From Microbacterium sp. zg-B185 (lineage in GTDB: Bacteria; Actinomycetota; Actinomycetes; Actinomycetales; Microbacteriaceae): DNA of 64,000 bases. Under the pieces are notes generated by a model. It was not told the origin of the DNA, did not search any database, and worked only from the letters and a program-made list of their open reading frames with translations. This document shows, in pieces, positions 1 to 6,936 of this stretch (position 1 is its first letter; each line of letters starts with the position of its first letter). Both the position numbers and the translations under genes were made by a program. The stretch lies in the NCBI RefSeq assembly GCF_030246885.1, contig NZ_CP126739.1, positions 2,294,001-2,358,000 of the forward strand. Direction: 5' to 3'.

Positions 1-2044
1 GTTCGAACTGCCCGGCGTCCTGGATGTCCCACGCCGCGTCGAGGAGAGCTTCCGACGTCGATCGGGCAGCCTGCCTGCGGACACGAGGCTGCTGCTCGTG
101 GTCGCGGCCGCCGAGCCCACCGGGGATGTCGCCCTCCTCTGGCGCGCCGCCGCTCAGCTGGGCATCGACGACGGCGCGGCCGCGGCCGCCGAAGACGCCG
201 GGTTGCTCGAGATCGCCGACAAGGTTCGGTTCCGGCATCCGCTCGCCCGCTCGGCGGTCTACCGGGACGCGACACCGCCCGAGCAGCGCCGGGCGCACGG
301 CGCGCTGGCTGCCGCGACCGATCCGGCCACCGACCCCGACCGTCGCGCGTGGCACCGCGCGCAGGCGGTGCAGGGCACCGACGAGGATGCCGCCGCAGAG
401 CTGGAGCGCTCAGCCGGCCGCGCCCGCGCGCGTGGCGGGCTGGGCGCCTCGGCGGCCTTCATGGCGTACGCCGCCCGACTCAGCCCAGAACCGGCCGCGC
501 GTGCGGGTCGGGCCCTGGAAGCCGCATTCGCCACCCATGAGGCCGGCGCGACCGAGGCCGCGGGTGAGCTGCTCACGCGCGCCGCCGCCGGCCCACTCGA
601 TGCGCTCCAGCAGGCTCGGCTGGAACTGCTGCACGCTCGGATCGGGTTCCACCGCGCGCGCGGCGGCGAGGGGCTGCGGATGCTGCTGGGTGCCGCCGGC
701 AGCCTTGCCCCGCTCGATCCGGCGCTGTCCCGGGAGACCTACCTGGATGCGCTGGATGCGGCCATCGTCACCGGCGGTGTCGGCTCCGGCCCGAGCGTGC
801 GGGATGTCGCCGAAGCCGCGCGCGCCGCGCCCGCGCCGCCCGGGCCGCCGCGGCCGGCGGATCTGCTGCTGGATGGACTGGTGACGACGTTCACGGAGGG
901 GTACACCGCGGGCGCGCCCCGCCTGCGGCAGGCGTTGGCGGCGTTCTGCCAGGACGAATCGGATCGGGACGCCGTCGGCGATGCCGACCTGCGCCGGTGG
1001 GGATGGCTGGCCAGCCGAACGGCGATGGCCGTCTTCGACGACGAACTCGTTCTCGCGCTGACCGCCCGCCACGTTCGGCTGGCGCGCGAGGCCGGCGCGC
1101 TGGCCACGCTCCCCGCCGCACTTCTGGTCCAGTCGGTGATGCTGGTGCTCTCCGGTGAGTTCGCGCAAGCCGCCGAGCAGACAGAGATCGGGTCCGCCAC
1201 CACGGCGGTGCCCCTGCTGCACGCCCAGCTGATCCTGGCGGCCTGGCGAGGCGATCCCGTCGAGACGGACCAGGTCCACGCGATCATTGAGCAGGAAGCG
1301 GCCGCGCGCGGGCCGGGCACCGAGGTCTTTCTGGCCGAGTACGCCATGGCGGTGCAGCACAACGGCCTCGGCGACTACCCGGCGGCTCAGGCCGCCGCGG
1401 CGCGCGCATTCGAATCCGACGAGCTCAGGCACAGCAATCTCGCCCACTCCGAACTCATCGAAGCGGCCTGCCGGGCCGGTCGGCCGGAGAGTGCGGCCCA
1501 GGCGCTGGAGGAACTCACCTCACGAGCCGTCGCCTGCGCCACCCCGTGGGCGCTCGGGCTCGCGGCGCGCTCCCGAGCGCTCACCAGCACCGCGCCGGAG
1601 GCCGAGGAGCATTTTCGCGAGGCTATCGAGCAGCTTGCACGCTCCAAGATGGCCACCCAGCTCGCCCGCACGCACCTCGTCTACGGAGAGTGGCTGCGTC
1701 GCGAGGGCCGGCGTCACGACGCACGCGAGCAGCTGCGCACCGCACACGATCTGCTGTCGGACATGGGGGCCGAAGCGTTCGCCGCGCGCGCCGCCCGCGA
1801 ACTGCAGGCCACCGGCGGGCACCCGCGCACACGAGCCGCTCAGCCGACCGACGCGCTCACGGCCCACGAACTGCACATCGCGCGGTTGGTCGCCAACGGC
1901 GCGACGTCCCGCGAGGTCGGCACGCAACTGTTCCTGAGCCCACGCACGATCGAAGCCCACCTGCGCAACATCTTCCGCAAGCTCGGCATCAGCTCCCGTC
2001 GGCAGCTCAGGGACCTGCCGCTTCCCGGACTCGTGAACCGCTGA
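1..2044 (+). CDS. LuxR-family transcriptional regulator, 5' partial
   Basis: The reading frame is open from base 2 at the window edge, so the true start lies outside. What remains is the end of a large LuxR (LAL-like) regulator: a helical, alanine-rich TPR-like middle and a C-terminal LuxR helix-turn-helix of about 55 residues (LTAHELHIARLVANGATSRE, then FLSPRTIEAHLRNIFRKLGI). The first visible residues (FELPGVLDVPRRVEESFRRR) resemble the stretch just after the AAA/NACHT ATPase module of this family, so a Walker-type N-terminus is expected upstream. It is a cytoplasmic DNA-binding activator; the ligand is unknown. A GTG at 98 lies inside the conserved region and is not a credible start. The gene ends 443 bases before the cupin gene. 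Confidence 0.85.
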   Translation, partial: FELPGVLDVPRRVEESFRRRSGSLPADTRLLLVVAAAEPTGDVALLWRAAAQLGIDDGAAAAAEDAGLLEIADKVRFRHPLARSAVYRDATPPEQRRAHGALAAATDPATDPDRRAWHRAQAVQGTDEDAAAELERSAGRARARGGLGASAAFMAYAARLSPEPAARAGRALEAAFATHEAGATEAAGELLTRAAAGPLDALQQARLELLHARIGFHRARGGEGLRMLLGAAGSLAPLDPALSRETYLDALDAAIVTGGVGSGPSVRDVAEAARAAPAPPGPPRPADLLLDGLVTTFTEGYTAGAPRLRQALAAFCQDESDRDAVGDADLRRWGWLASRTAMAVFDDELVLALTARHVRLAREAGALATLPAALLVQSVMLVLSGEFAQAAEQTEIGSATTAVPLLHAQLILAAWRGDPVETDQVHAIIEQEAAARGPGTEVFLAEYAMAVQHNGLGDYPAAQAAAARAFESDELRHSNLAHSELIEAACRAGRPESAAQALEELTSRAVACATPWALGLAARSRALTSTAPEAEEHFREAIEQLARSKMATQLARTHLVYGEWLRREGRRHDAREQLRTAHDLLSDMGAEAFAARAARELQATGGHPRTRAAQPTDALTAHELHIARLVANGATSREVGTQLFLSPRTIEAHLRNIFRKLGISSRRQLRDLPLPGLVNR

Positions 2045-2386
2045 GGCGGTGCGAGCAGGTGTTGAGCGTCGTGCTGGTCGCGGTCCAGCTCGGTCGTGAG
2101 TTTGCGCCCGGCGCTCGGCGCGCCCCGCGGCGTCGTCAGACGACGAGGAAGTCGAGCAGCTGCTGCGGGTCGTCGCGCACGGCCGCGGCCGGCGCATCGA
2201 GCACGATCGCCCGCTGCGAGCATCGGGGACTCCCTTGACGAAGTGGTCCGTCAACAAATACCACCGACTCGTCGACCGACCGGGTCAGAGTCTCAGCAGC
2301 CCTGCGACACGTACGGTCGGTGCCGACGAACGCTGCAGCGGGCGGGGCGCGCGACCGGCGCGCGAGCGCAGGTGCCGAGCGTGGGG

Positions 2387-2407
2387 TTCTCCGGAAATCT
2401 TCTCCGG
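2387..2407 (+). promoter_or_regulatory. Direct-repeat promoter element, copy 1
   Basis: TTCTCCGG occurs twice with a 13-base period (2387-2394 and 2400-2407), separated by AAATC. A closely related element lies at 5819-5839 on the other strand, upstream of the alpha/beta hydrolase gene. Similarity extends to about 39 bases around both copies, with GGG upstream and CCGGAAATCTTCTC as the invariant core. It lies 80 bases before the cupin start. The rest of the 2045-2487 gap shows nothing I can support. A shared operator or promoter is inferred; the binding protein is unknown. Confidence 0.5.
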
Positions 2408-2487
2408 CTGACCGGCGCGCGGTTGCGGCCGAGGCCGCGAAGACTCCTGGTCAACGCGTTCGCCGAGTCGTCGAGAAGGAAGACATC

Positions 2488-2868
2488 ATGACCGATTCAC
2501 CATCCACTCCCGATGTCACCGCCGGGCAGGCAGCAGACGAGCTGCGCGGAAGGCTGAAGCGGACCGAGATCCAGCACGCCTCATCATCGATCCCCGGACG
2601 AGACATTGTTCAAGTGCTCACCGAGATCCCCGTTGACGTGTCCTCGGGATGGCACCACCATCCCGGCGAAGAGGTCGGCTACATCGTCGCCGGCAAGGTG
2701 CGCATGGAACGCGAAGACGCCGCCACCCAGATCCTGAGCGCCGGCGACGGCTTCCTCATCCCCCCAGGAGTCCCCCACAACGCGACTGACCTCGGCCCCG
2801 ACACCGGGAGGATGCTGTCGACCTACATCGTGGAGACCGGCAAGCCCATCGCCACTCTGGAGCCGTGA
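2488..2868 (+). CDS. Cupin-domain protein (126 aa)
   Basis: Single-domain cupin. Motif 1 (HHHPGEEVGYIVAGKV, residues about 55-70) supplies the two metal-binding histidines and the glutamate. Motif 2 (GDGFLIPPGVPHNATD, about 91-106) gives the third histidine. The ATG at 2488 is chosen because AGAAGGA precedes it by 7 bases and it begins a normal polar N-terminus. A longer in-frame opening from 2320 would cross the promoter element. There is no signal peptide, so it is probably a small cytoplasmic metal-binding beta-barrel protein. The reaction cannot be read from sequence; quercetinase-like, isomerase and sensor roles all occur in the family. It is followed 33 bases later by a DUF302 gene and probably co-transcribed. 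Confidence 0.85.
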   Translation: MTDSPSTPDVTAGQAADELRGRLKRTEIQHASSSIPGRDIVQVLTEIPVDVSSGWHHHPGEEVGYIVAGKVRMEREDAATQILSAGDGFLIPPGVPHNATDLGPDTGRMLSTYIVETGKPIATLEP

Positions 2869-2901
2869 CAGCCGGCGCGCGATCTGCTCTGAGGAGGACG
2901 G

Positions 2902-3291
2902 ATGGACGATCGATTCGTTGAGCACACCTGCGCCGGCTCGGTGCATGACGTTCTTGCGCGACTGCTGGTCCAGCTGGAGGAGCGCGGTATCAAGGTCTTC
3001 GCCGTGATCGATCACGCCGCCGCCGCGCGCGAGGCGGGGCTCGCGCTGCCCGATGAGATCGTGGCGATCTTCGGCAATCCGACGCTGGGGACGACGTTCA
3101 TGCAGTACGACGCTCGGGCCGGAATCGACTTGCCGCTGCGCATCCTGATCTGGGATGACGACGGGAGCACGAAAGCGGCGTACACCTCACCGAGCGACAT
3201 CGTCGAGCGATTCGCCCTCGATCCCTCGCACGTGCCGGTGGACAAGCTCTCCGGCCTCCTCGAGGACCTCGCCGTCTCCATCAGCCGCTGA
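2902..3291 (+). CDS. DUF302 family protein (129 aa)
   Basis: Matches the DUF302 fold: a predicted N-terminal helix, then GIKVFAVIDHAAAAREAGL and the signature FGNPTLGTTFMQ near residue 55. This is the usual family length. A GAGGAGG ribosome site lies 4 bases before the ATG. DUF302 proteins are small cytoplasmic proteins often found near stress or redox genes; no reaction is established. The last 105 bases overlap, on the opposite strand, the C-terminal extension of the DNA glycosylase gene. Confidence 0.85.
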   Translation: MDDRFVEHTCAGSVHDVLARLLVQLEERGIKVFAVIDHAAAAREAGLALPDEIVAIFGNPTLGTTFMQYDARAGIDLPLRILIWDDDGSTKAAYTSPSDIVERFALDPSHVPVDKLSGLLEDLAVSISR

Positions 3292-3951
3292 GCGGATGTG
3301 CCCCGCGGGCTGTCGCCCGTTCCCTGCCGCTAACAGAGATCGCCAGAGCAGAGTGGACGCGAGAGTCCGGTAGGGAGACCACGCGGCGCCTGGCCGGCGC
3401 ACGTCGGCGATGAGGGGCAGGTCGGTCAGCTCGTACGCGCGTCGCACTGCGGTGCGGATGCCGAGATCTCCAGCCGGCAGGATGTCCGGTCGCTTCAACT
3501 GGTGGATCAGGAACATCTCCGCGCTCCACGGCCCGATCCCTTTCACGCGAGTGAGCGCAGATATGACGTCGTCATCGCCCACCGCGTCGAGAGCATCGAT
3601 CGCGAGATCTCCGGCCACGACCGCGTCGGCCAGGTGGTGAAGGTACGCGGCCTTGGAATGCGACATCCCGATCGCCCTGAGGTGGTCCACGTCCAGGCCG
3701 AGAACGCCACCCGGTGTCGGCGGACCGTCGAGGGCAGCGATCAGCCGGTCGTACAGCACGAGCGCCACCTTGATCGAGATCTGCTGCGCAACGATGTGCA
3801 GGACCATCCCGGCGAAGTTGTTGCCTGTCGTGCGTCCCTCGTCAGGGAAGGCGAACGGGTCGGGAGTGCCCACCTTCTTGATCAAGCGGTCCAGGACCGG
3901 GTCGGTGCGGCCCAGGACGGCATAGCCGGCAGCGACGGACGGCACAGTCAT
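3187..3951 (-). CDS. AlkA-type DNA-3-methyladenine glycosylase
   Basis: Base-excision-repair glycosylase of the helix-hairpin-helix superfamily. The hairpin (TRVKGIGPWSAEMFLIHQLK) is followed by PAGDLGIRTAVRRAYEL, whose Asp occupies the catalytic position of AlkA proteins. It would remove alkylated purines from DNA in the cytoplasm. The ATG at 3951 lies 25 bases after the stop of the upstream dehalogenase-like gene, so the three leftward genes probably form one operon. The core ends near PYRTLASTLLWRSLL. About 50 further residues run antisense into the DUF302 gene and look non-native, suggesting loss of the original stop. Confidence 0.8.
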   Translation of the reverse strand: MTVPSVAAGYAVLGRTDPVLDRLIKKVGTPDPFAFPDEGRTTGNNFAGMVLHIVAQQISIKVALVLYDRLIAALDGPPTPGGVLGLDVDHLRAIGMSHSKAAYLHHLADAVVAGDLAIDALDAVGDDDVISALTRVKGIGPWSAEMFLIHQLKRPDILPAGDLGIRTAVRRAYELTDLPLIADVRRPGAAWSPYRTLASTLLWRSLLAAGNGRQPAGHIRSAADGDGEVLEEAGELVHRHVRGIEGESLDDVAR

Positions 3952-3976
3952 GGGATGACCCCGGCCTGCGACCTCG

Positions 3977-4876
3977 TCACGGCACCCGCCGCCTGGAGAG
4001 CAGATGCAGAAGCTCCTGCGCGACCTGCTCGGGCTGATCCTCGACGAGGAAATGTCCGGCGTCCAGGCCGCGCCCGCGCAGATCCTTGGCCCAGGGGCGC
4101 CAGATGTCCAGCACATCCCCGTAGAACTTGGGCAGCGCACCCGGCGCGCTCCACAGCACCAGCAGCGGGCAGCGGATCTGACGGCCGTCCGCTTTGTCGT
4201 GGTCGTCGTGCTCCCGGTCTATTCCCGCGCCGGCGCGGTAGTCCTCACAGATGCCGTGAACGACGCTCGGGTCATCCAAGAGAGCACGGTACTGCGCCAT
4301 GAGCTCTTCGGGGTACCGGCGTGCGGTGCGCCCGAGTCCGAGCGTGCGGACGTGGTGGTCGAAGAACGCGGAGGGGTTCGCGTTGATCAGATCCTCCGGG
4401 AGAGGTGCCGGCTGCGCGAGAAACGCCCAGTGCCAGTACGTCAGGGCCATCCGGGCATCGGCGCGGGACCAGACTTCGCCGGTCGGCACGACGTCGAATG
4501 CCCCAGCGGCGAAGATCACGTCCGGGTGATCCAGCGCCATCCGGTAGGCGATCCGGCCGCCACGGTCGTGCCCGGCGACCGCGAAGGCGGGAAAGCCGAG
4601 GATGTGCATCAGTTCGACCAGGTCGTCCCCGATGGCCCGCTTGGAGTACGTGCCGTGATCAGCGGCGGTCTCGGGCCGGAACGACCCACCGTAACCGGGC
4701 AGGTCCACCACGACCACCGTGTGGTCGCCGGTGAGGTGCTCGACCACTGCGTGCCACATCAGGTGCGTCTGCGGGTATCCGTGCAGCAGCAGGATGGGAG
4801 GGCCTTCGCCTCCGGTCAGCGTGAAAATGGGTCCGCGTGCGACGTCGACCGGTCGGGCGGTGAACGTGTCGAACAT
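3977..4876 (-). CDS. Haloacetate (fluoroacetate) dehalogenase-like hydrolase
   Basis: Alpha/beta hydrolase of 299 aa with fluoroacetate-dehalogenase features. HDRGGR at 103-108 gives the nucleophilic Asp104 and the carboxylate-binding Arg105 and Arg108. YWHW at 147-150 matches the halide-pocket His/Trp pair. AFDVVP gives a second Asp near 128, and the late AGHFLVEDQPEQ gives the catalytic His. HGYPQTHLMWH and CEDYRAGAGID are also typical. The family hydrolyses the C-halogen bond of haloacetates through an aspartyl ester. It lacks a signal peptide, so it is cytoplasmic. It sits between another hydrolase (27 bases upstream) and a glycosylase gene. Epoxide hydrolase is the main alternative, but the YWHW pocket argues against it. 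Confidence 0.8.
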   Translation of the reverse strand: MFDTFTARPVDVARGPIFTLTGGEGPPILLLHGYPQTHLMWHAVVEHLTGDHTVVVVDLPGYGGSFRPETAADHGTYSKRAIGDDLVELMHILGFPAFAVAGHDRGGRIAYRMALDHPDVIFAAGAFDVVPTGEVWSRADARMALTYWHWAFLAQPAPLPEDLINANPSAFFDHHVRTLGLGRTARRYPEELMAQYRALLDDPSVVHGICEDYRAGAGIDREHDDHDKADGRQIRCPLLVLWSAPGALPKFYGDVLDIWRPWAKDLRGRGLDAGHFLVEDQPEQVAQELLHLLSRRRVP

Positions 4877-4903
4877 GGTCTCAGCCGTGTCGTGACGGGT
4901 CGG

Positions 4904-5743
4904 TCAGGACGGGTCGGCGAGGAAGCGCAGGAGTTCGCGGTTGACCTCGGCGGTGTGGGTGACGGGGTTGATGTGCGGTCCGCCCTCGATCTCGATGTAC
5001 CGTGCCGCCGGCAGGGCTTCGTGCGCGCGGCGACCTTGCCCGTCGATCGACAGGATGCGGTCGGCGGTGCCGTGGATGATCAGGGCGGGCACGTCGAACC
5101 GTTCCAGGTCGGCATGGAAATCCTCCAGCCAGGTGTGCGGGCACGCCCAGGTCGCATACGGAGACGCATCAGCGCCGGTGGACCACAGCGCACGGACAGT
5201 GTCCTCGCTGACCAGCGTGCCCTGGTACTCGTCCAGGTTCAGGAAGTTGGTCATCATCCCGGTCAGCCACGCGAACCGATCCGCCAGGATCGCCTGCTGC
5301 ACGCCGGACACCCCCGCCGCATCGACTCCTTTCGGATTCTCGTCGCTGAGCATGAAGGTCGGTGTCAGGCTCTCGATGAGAACCGCGCTGGCCAGCAGTT
5401 CGGTGCCGAACCGGCCGATGTAACGCGCCACTTCGCCGGTCCCCAGCGAAAAGCCCACGATCGTGGCGTCGCGAAGATCCAGGGTGCGCAGCACGACATC
5501 CAGATCAGCGCTGAGGGTGTCGAAGTCGTACCCCTGGATGGGCGCGCTGGATCGACCGAAGCCACGGCGGTCATAGGCGATCACTCGGTATCCCGCGTCC
5601 AGCAGCGGGTGCAGCTGCGGCTCCCACGAGCGGGCGTCGAAGGGCCACCCCGCAAGGAGCACGACCGGTCGGCCGCTGCCCTGATCTTCGTAGTACAGGT
5701 CGATCGGCGCGGAGTTCTCTTCGCCGACGGTGATGGTGCTCAC
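4904..5743 (-). CDS. Alpha/beta hydrolase, chloroperoxidase-like
   Basis: 279 aa alpha/beta hydrolase of the non-haem chloroperoxidase/esterase group. The nucleophile is Ser99 in IVGFSLGTGEVARY. GTADRILSIDGQGR carries the acid and GGPHINPVTHTAEVN the catalytic His. AGWPFDARSWEP and YDRRGFGRSS are family landmarks, with Ala replacing the usual first His of HGWP. The GTG at 5743 is preferred because GAGGAG lies 6 bases upstream. A longer opening to 5947 would translate the promoter region. It is the first gene of a leftward three-gene operon and is divergent from the response regulator at 5880. The natural substrate is unknown. Confidence 0.82.
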   Translation of the reverse strand: MSTITVGEENSAPIDLYYEDQGSGRPVVLLAGWPFDARSWEPQLHPLLDAGYRVIAYDRRGFGRSSAPIQGYDFDTLSADLDVVLRTLDLRDATIVGFSLGTGEVARYIGRFGTELLASAVLIESLTPTFMLSDENPKGVDAAGVSGVQQAILADRFAWLTGMMTNFLNLDEYQGTLVSEDTVRALWSTGADASPYATWACPHTWLEDFHADLERFDVPALIIHGTADRILSIDGQGRRAHEALPAARYIEIEGGPHINPVTHTAEVNRELLRFLADPS

Positions 5744-5818
5744 AGTGTGCTCCTCGGGCTCGAAGTAGGTGACGCAGTCAGCGTCGCCCGCCGGCCGGCG
5801 CCGCCGCATCACGGCGAA

Positions 5819-5839
5819 CCCGAGAAGATTTCCGGCAAA
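5819..5839 (-). promoter_or_regulatory. Direct-repeat promoter element, copy 2
   Basis: Read on the minus strand this is TTTGCCGG, AAATC, TTCTCGGG, an imperfect direct repeat with the same 13-base period as the element at 2387-2407. Both share the core CCGGAAATCTTCTC. It lies 76 bases upstream of the hydrolase start at 5743 and 41 bases from the divergent response-regulator start, so it could control both directions. Confidence 0.5.
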
Positions 5840-5879
5840 CCCTACAGTCGGTCGCTCTCGTCGGTCGCACGATGGGAGC

Positions 5880-6239
5880 ATGGCCGTGACAGTCCTGATC
5901 GTCGATGATGACGAGCGCTTTCGCGACTTGGCGAGGAGAATGCTCACTGACTGGGGTTACCGACCCGAAAGTGAGGCGGGCAGCGTGACCGAAGCGTTGC
6001 GACATGTAGCAGAGCGCCGACCCGACGTCGCGCTCGTGGATATCGGTCTGCCCGACGGCACCGGCCTGGAACTGAGCAGCATCCTGGCAGAGGCGCCGTG
6101 GCAAATCCGTGTGATCCTCACCTCGTCCGACAGCGACGCGACGACAGCGGCAGAGGCGACCGCTGCCGGCGCCGCGGCGTTCATCCCCAAGACCGAGCTG
6201 TCCCGCGCGCTGCTTCGCTCCTTCCTCGAGGACGAATAG
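5880..6239 (+). CDS. Single-domain response regulator (CheY-like)
   Basis: 119 aa receiver domain with no output domain. VLIVDDDERF gives the acidic pair, PDVALVDIGLPDGTGLEL the phospho-acceptor Asp, ILTSS the switch Ser/Thr, and FIPKTEL the conserved Lys. GGGAG at 5874 is too close to the ATG at 5880 but well spaced for an in-frame GTG at 5886, so the true start may be two codons later. It probably acts as a phosphate sink or protein partner in signalling by the kinase encoded downstream. The next regulator starts 4 bases after its stop. Confidence 0.9.
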   Translation: MAVTVLIVDDDERFRDLARRMLTDWGYRPESEAGSVTEALRHVAERRPDVALVDIGLPDGTGLELSSILAEAPWQIRVILTSSDSDATTAAEATAAGAAAFIPKTELSRALLRSFLEDE

Positions 6240-6243
6240 GGCG

Positions 6244-6924
6244 ATGAGCATCGACATCCAGGACCAGCCGGTGCGGGTGTCCGTCGGAGAGGACGATTTT
6301 CTCTTCCGGCAGGGTGTCGTCCGCGTCCTCACCGACGGTGGACTGAGCGTGGTTGCGGAGGCGGGCAACGCCGTGGAGTTCCTGGCCCAGACTCTCGCGC
6401 ACAGACCCGACGTCGCGGTCGTTGACATCCGGATGCCGCCACGCCGAGATGACGACGGGCTGCAGGCGGCGATCGAACTGCGGGAACGGGTTCCGACCAT
6501 GGGCGTGGTGCTCCTCACTCAGCACTGCGAGCCGGAGTTCGCGATCGAGCTGATCGGGGACCGGCCCGAGGGTGTCGGCTACCTGTTGAAAGAGCGGGTC
6601 GGTGACATCCACGACTTCGTCGAAGCGGTGATGCGGGTCGCCCGGGGCGGGAGCGCTCTGGATCCGGAGGTCGTCGTGCGCATGCTCCGGCCACGTTCCA
6701 TTCCAGAACCGCTTGCCCCGCTCACGCCGCGAGAACGGGCCGTCCTCGCCGCCATGGCGGAGGGCCTGTCCAATCAAGGAATCGCACAGGCGCTGCTCAT
6801 CAGCAACGCCGCAGTGGAGAAACACGTCACCGCGGTCTTCCGCAAGCTGTCCATCCCGTCCGACGGCGCCGACCACCGGCGCGTCCGCGCTGTGCTCCGA
6901 TACCTGACCGCCCAACGAGCCTGA
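6244..6924 (+). CDS. NarL/LuxR-type response regulator
   Basis: 226 aa two-domain regulator. The receiver has SVGEDDFLFRQGVVRVL and the acceptor site VAVVDIRMPPRRDDDG. LLTQHCE and YLLKERVGD supply the switch residue and Lys. The C-terminal LuxR helix-turn-helix is LTPRERAVLAAMAEGLSNQG followed by SNAAVEKHVTAVFRKLSI. Phosphorylation, presumably by the kinase at 6937, should promote DNA binding. Its targets are not encoded visibly, but the direct-repeat elements at 2387 and 5819 are candidates. It starts 4 bases after the CheY-like gene and ends 12 bases before the kinase, consistent with one operon. Confidence 0.92.
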   Translation: MSIDIQDQPVRVSVGEDDFLFRQGVVRVLTDGGLSVVAEAGNAVEFLAQTLAHRPDVAVVDIRMPPRRDDDGLQAAIELRERVPTMGVVLLTQHCEPEFAIELIGDRPEGVGYLLKERVGDIHDFVEAVMRVARGGSALDPEVVVRMLRPRSIPEPLAPLTPRERAVLAAMAEGLSNQGIAQALLISNAAVEKHVTAVFRKLSIPSDGADHRRVRAVLRYLTAQRA

Positions 6925-6936
6925 GACTCTGTCGAC

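Noticed and set aside
410..1447. Leftward 345-codon open frame in the LuxR gene
   Set aside because: Shadow frame in GC-rich coding DNA; no domain and no ribosome site.
2136..2345. Leftward open stretch ending QRAIVLDAP...DDPQQLLDFLVV
   Set aside because: It reads somewhat like a C-terminus, but has no start, no ribosome site and no recognised family; possibly a relic, too weak to list.
4004..5908. Rightward 634-codon open frame opposite the hydrolase operon
   Set aside because: It is the antisense shadow of two hydrolase genes with intact catalytic motifs; its translation has no family pattern.
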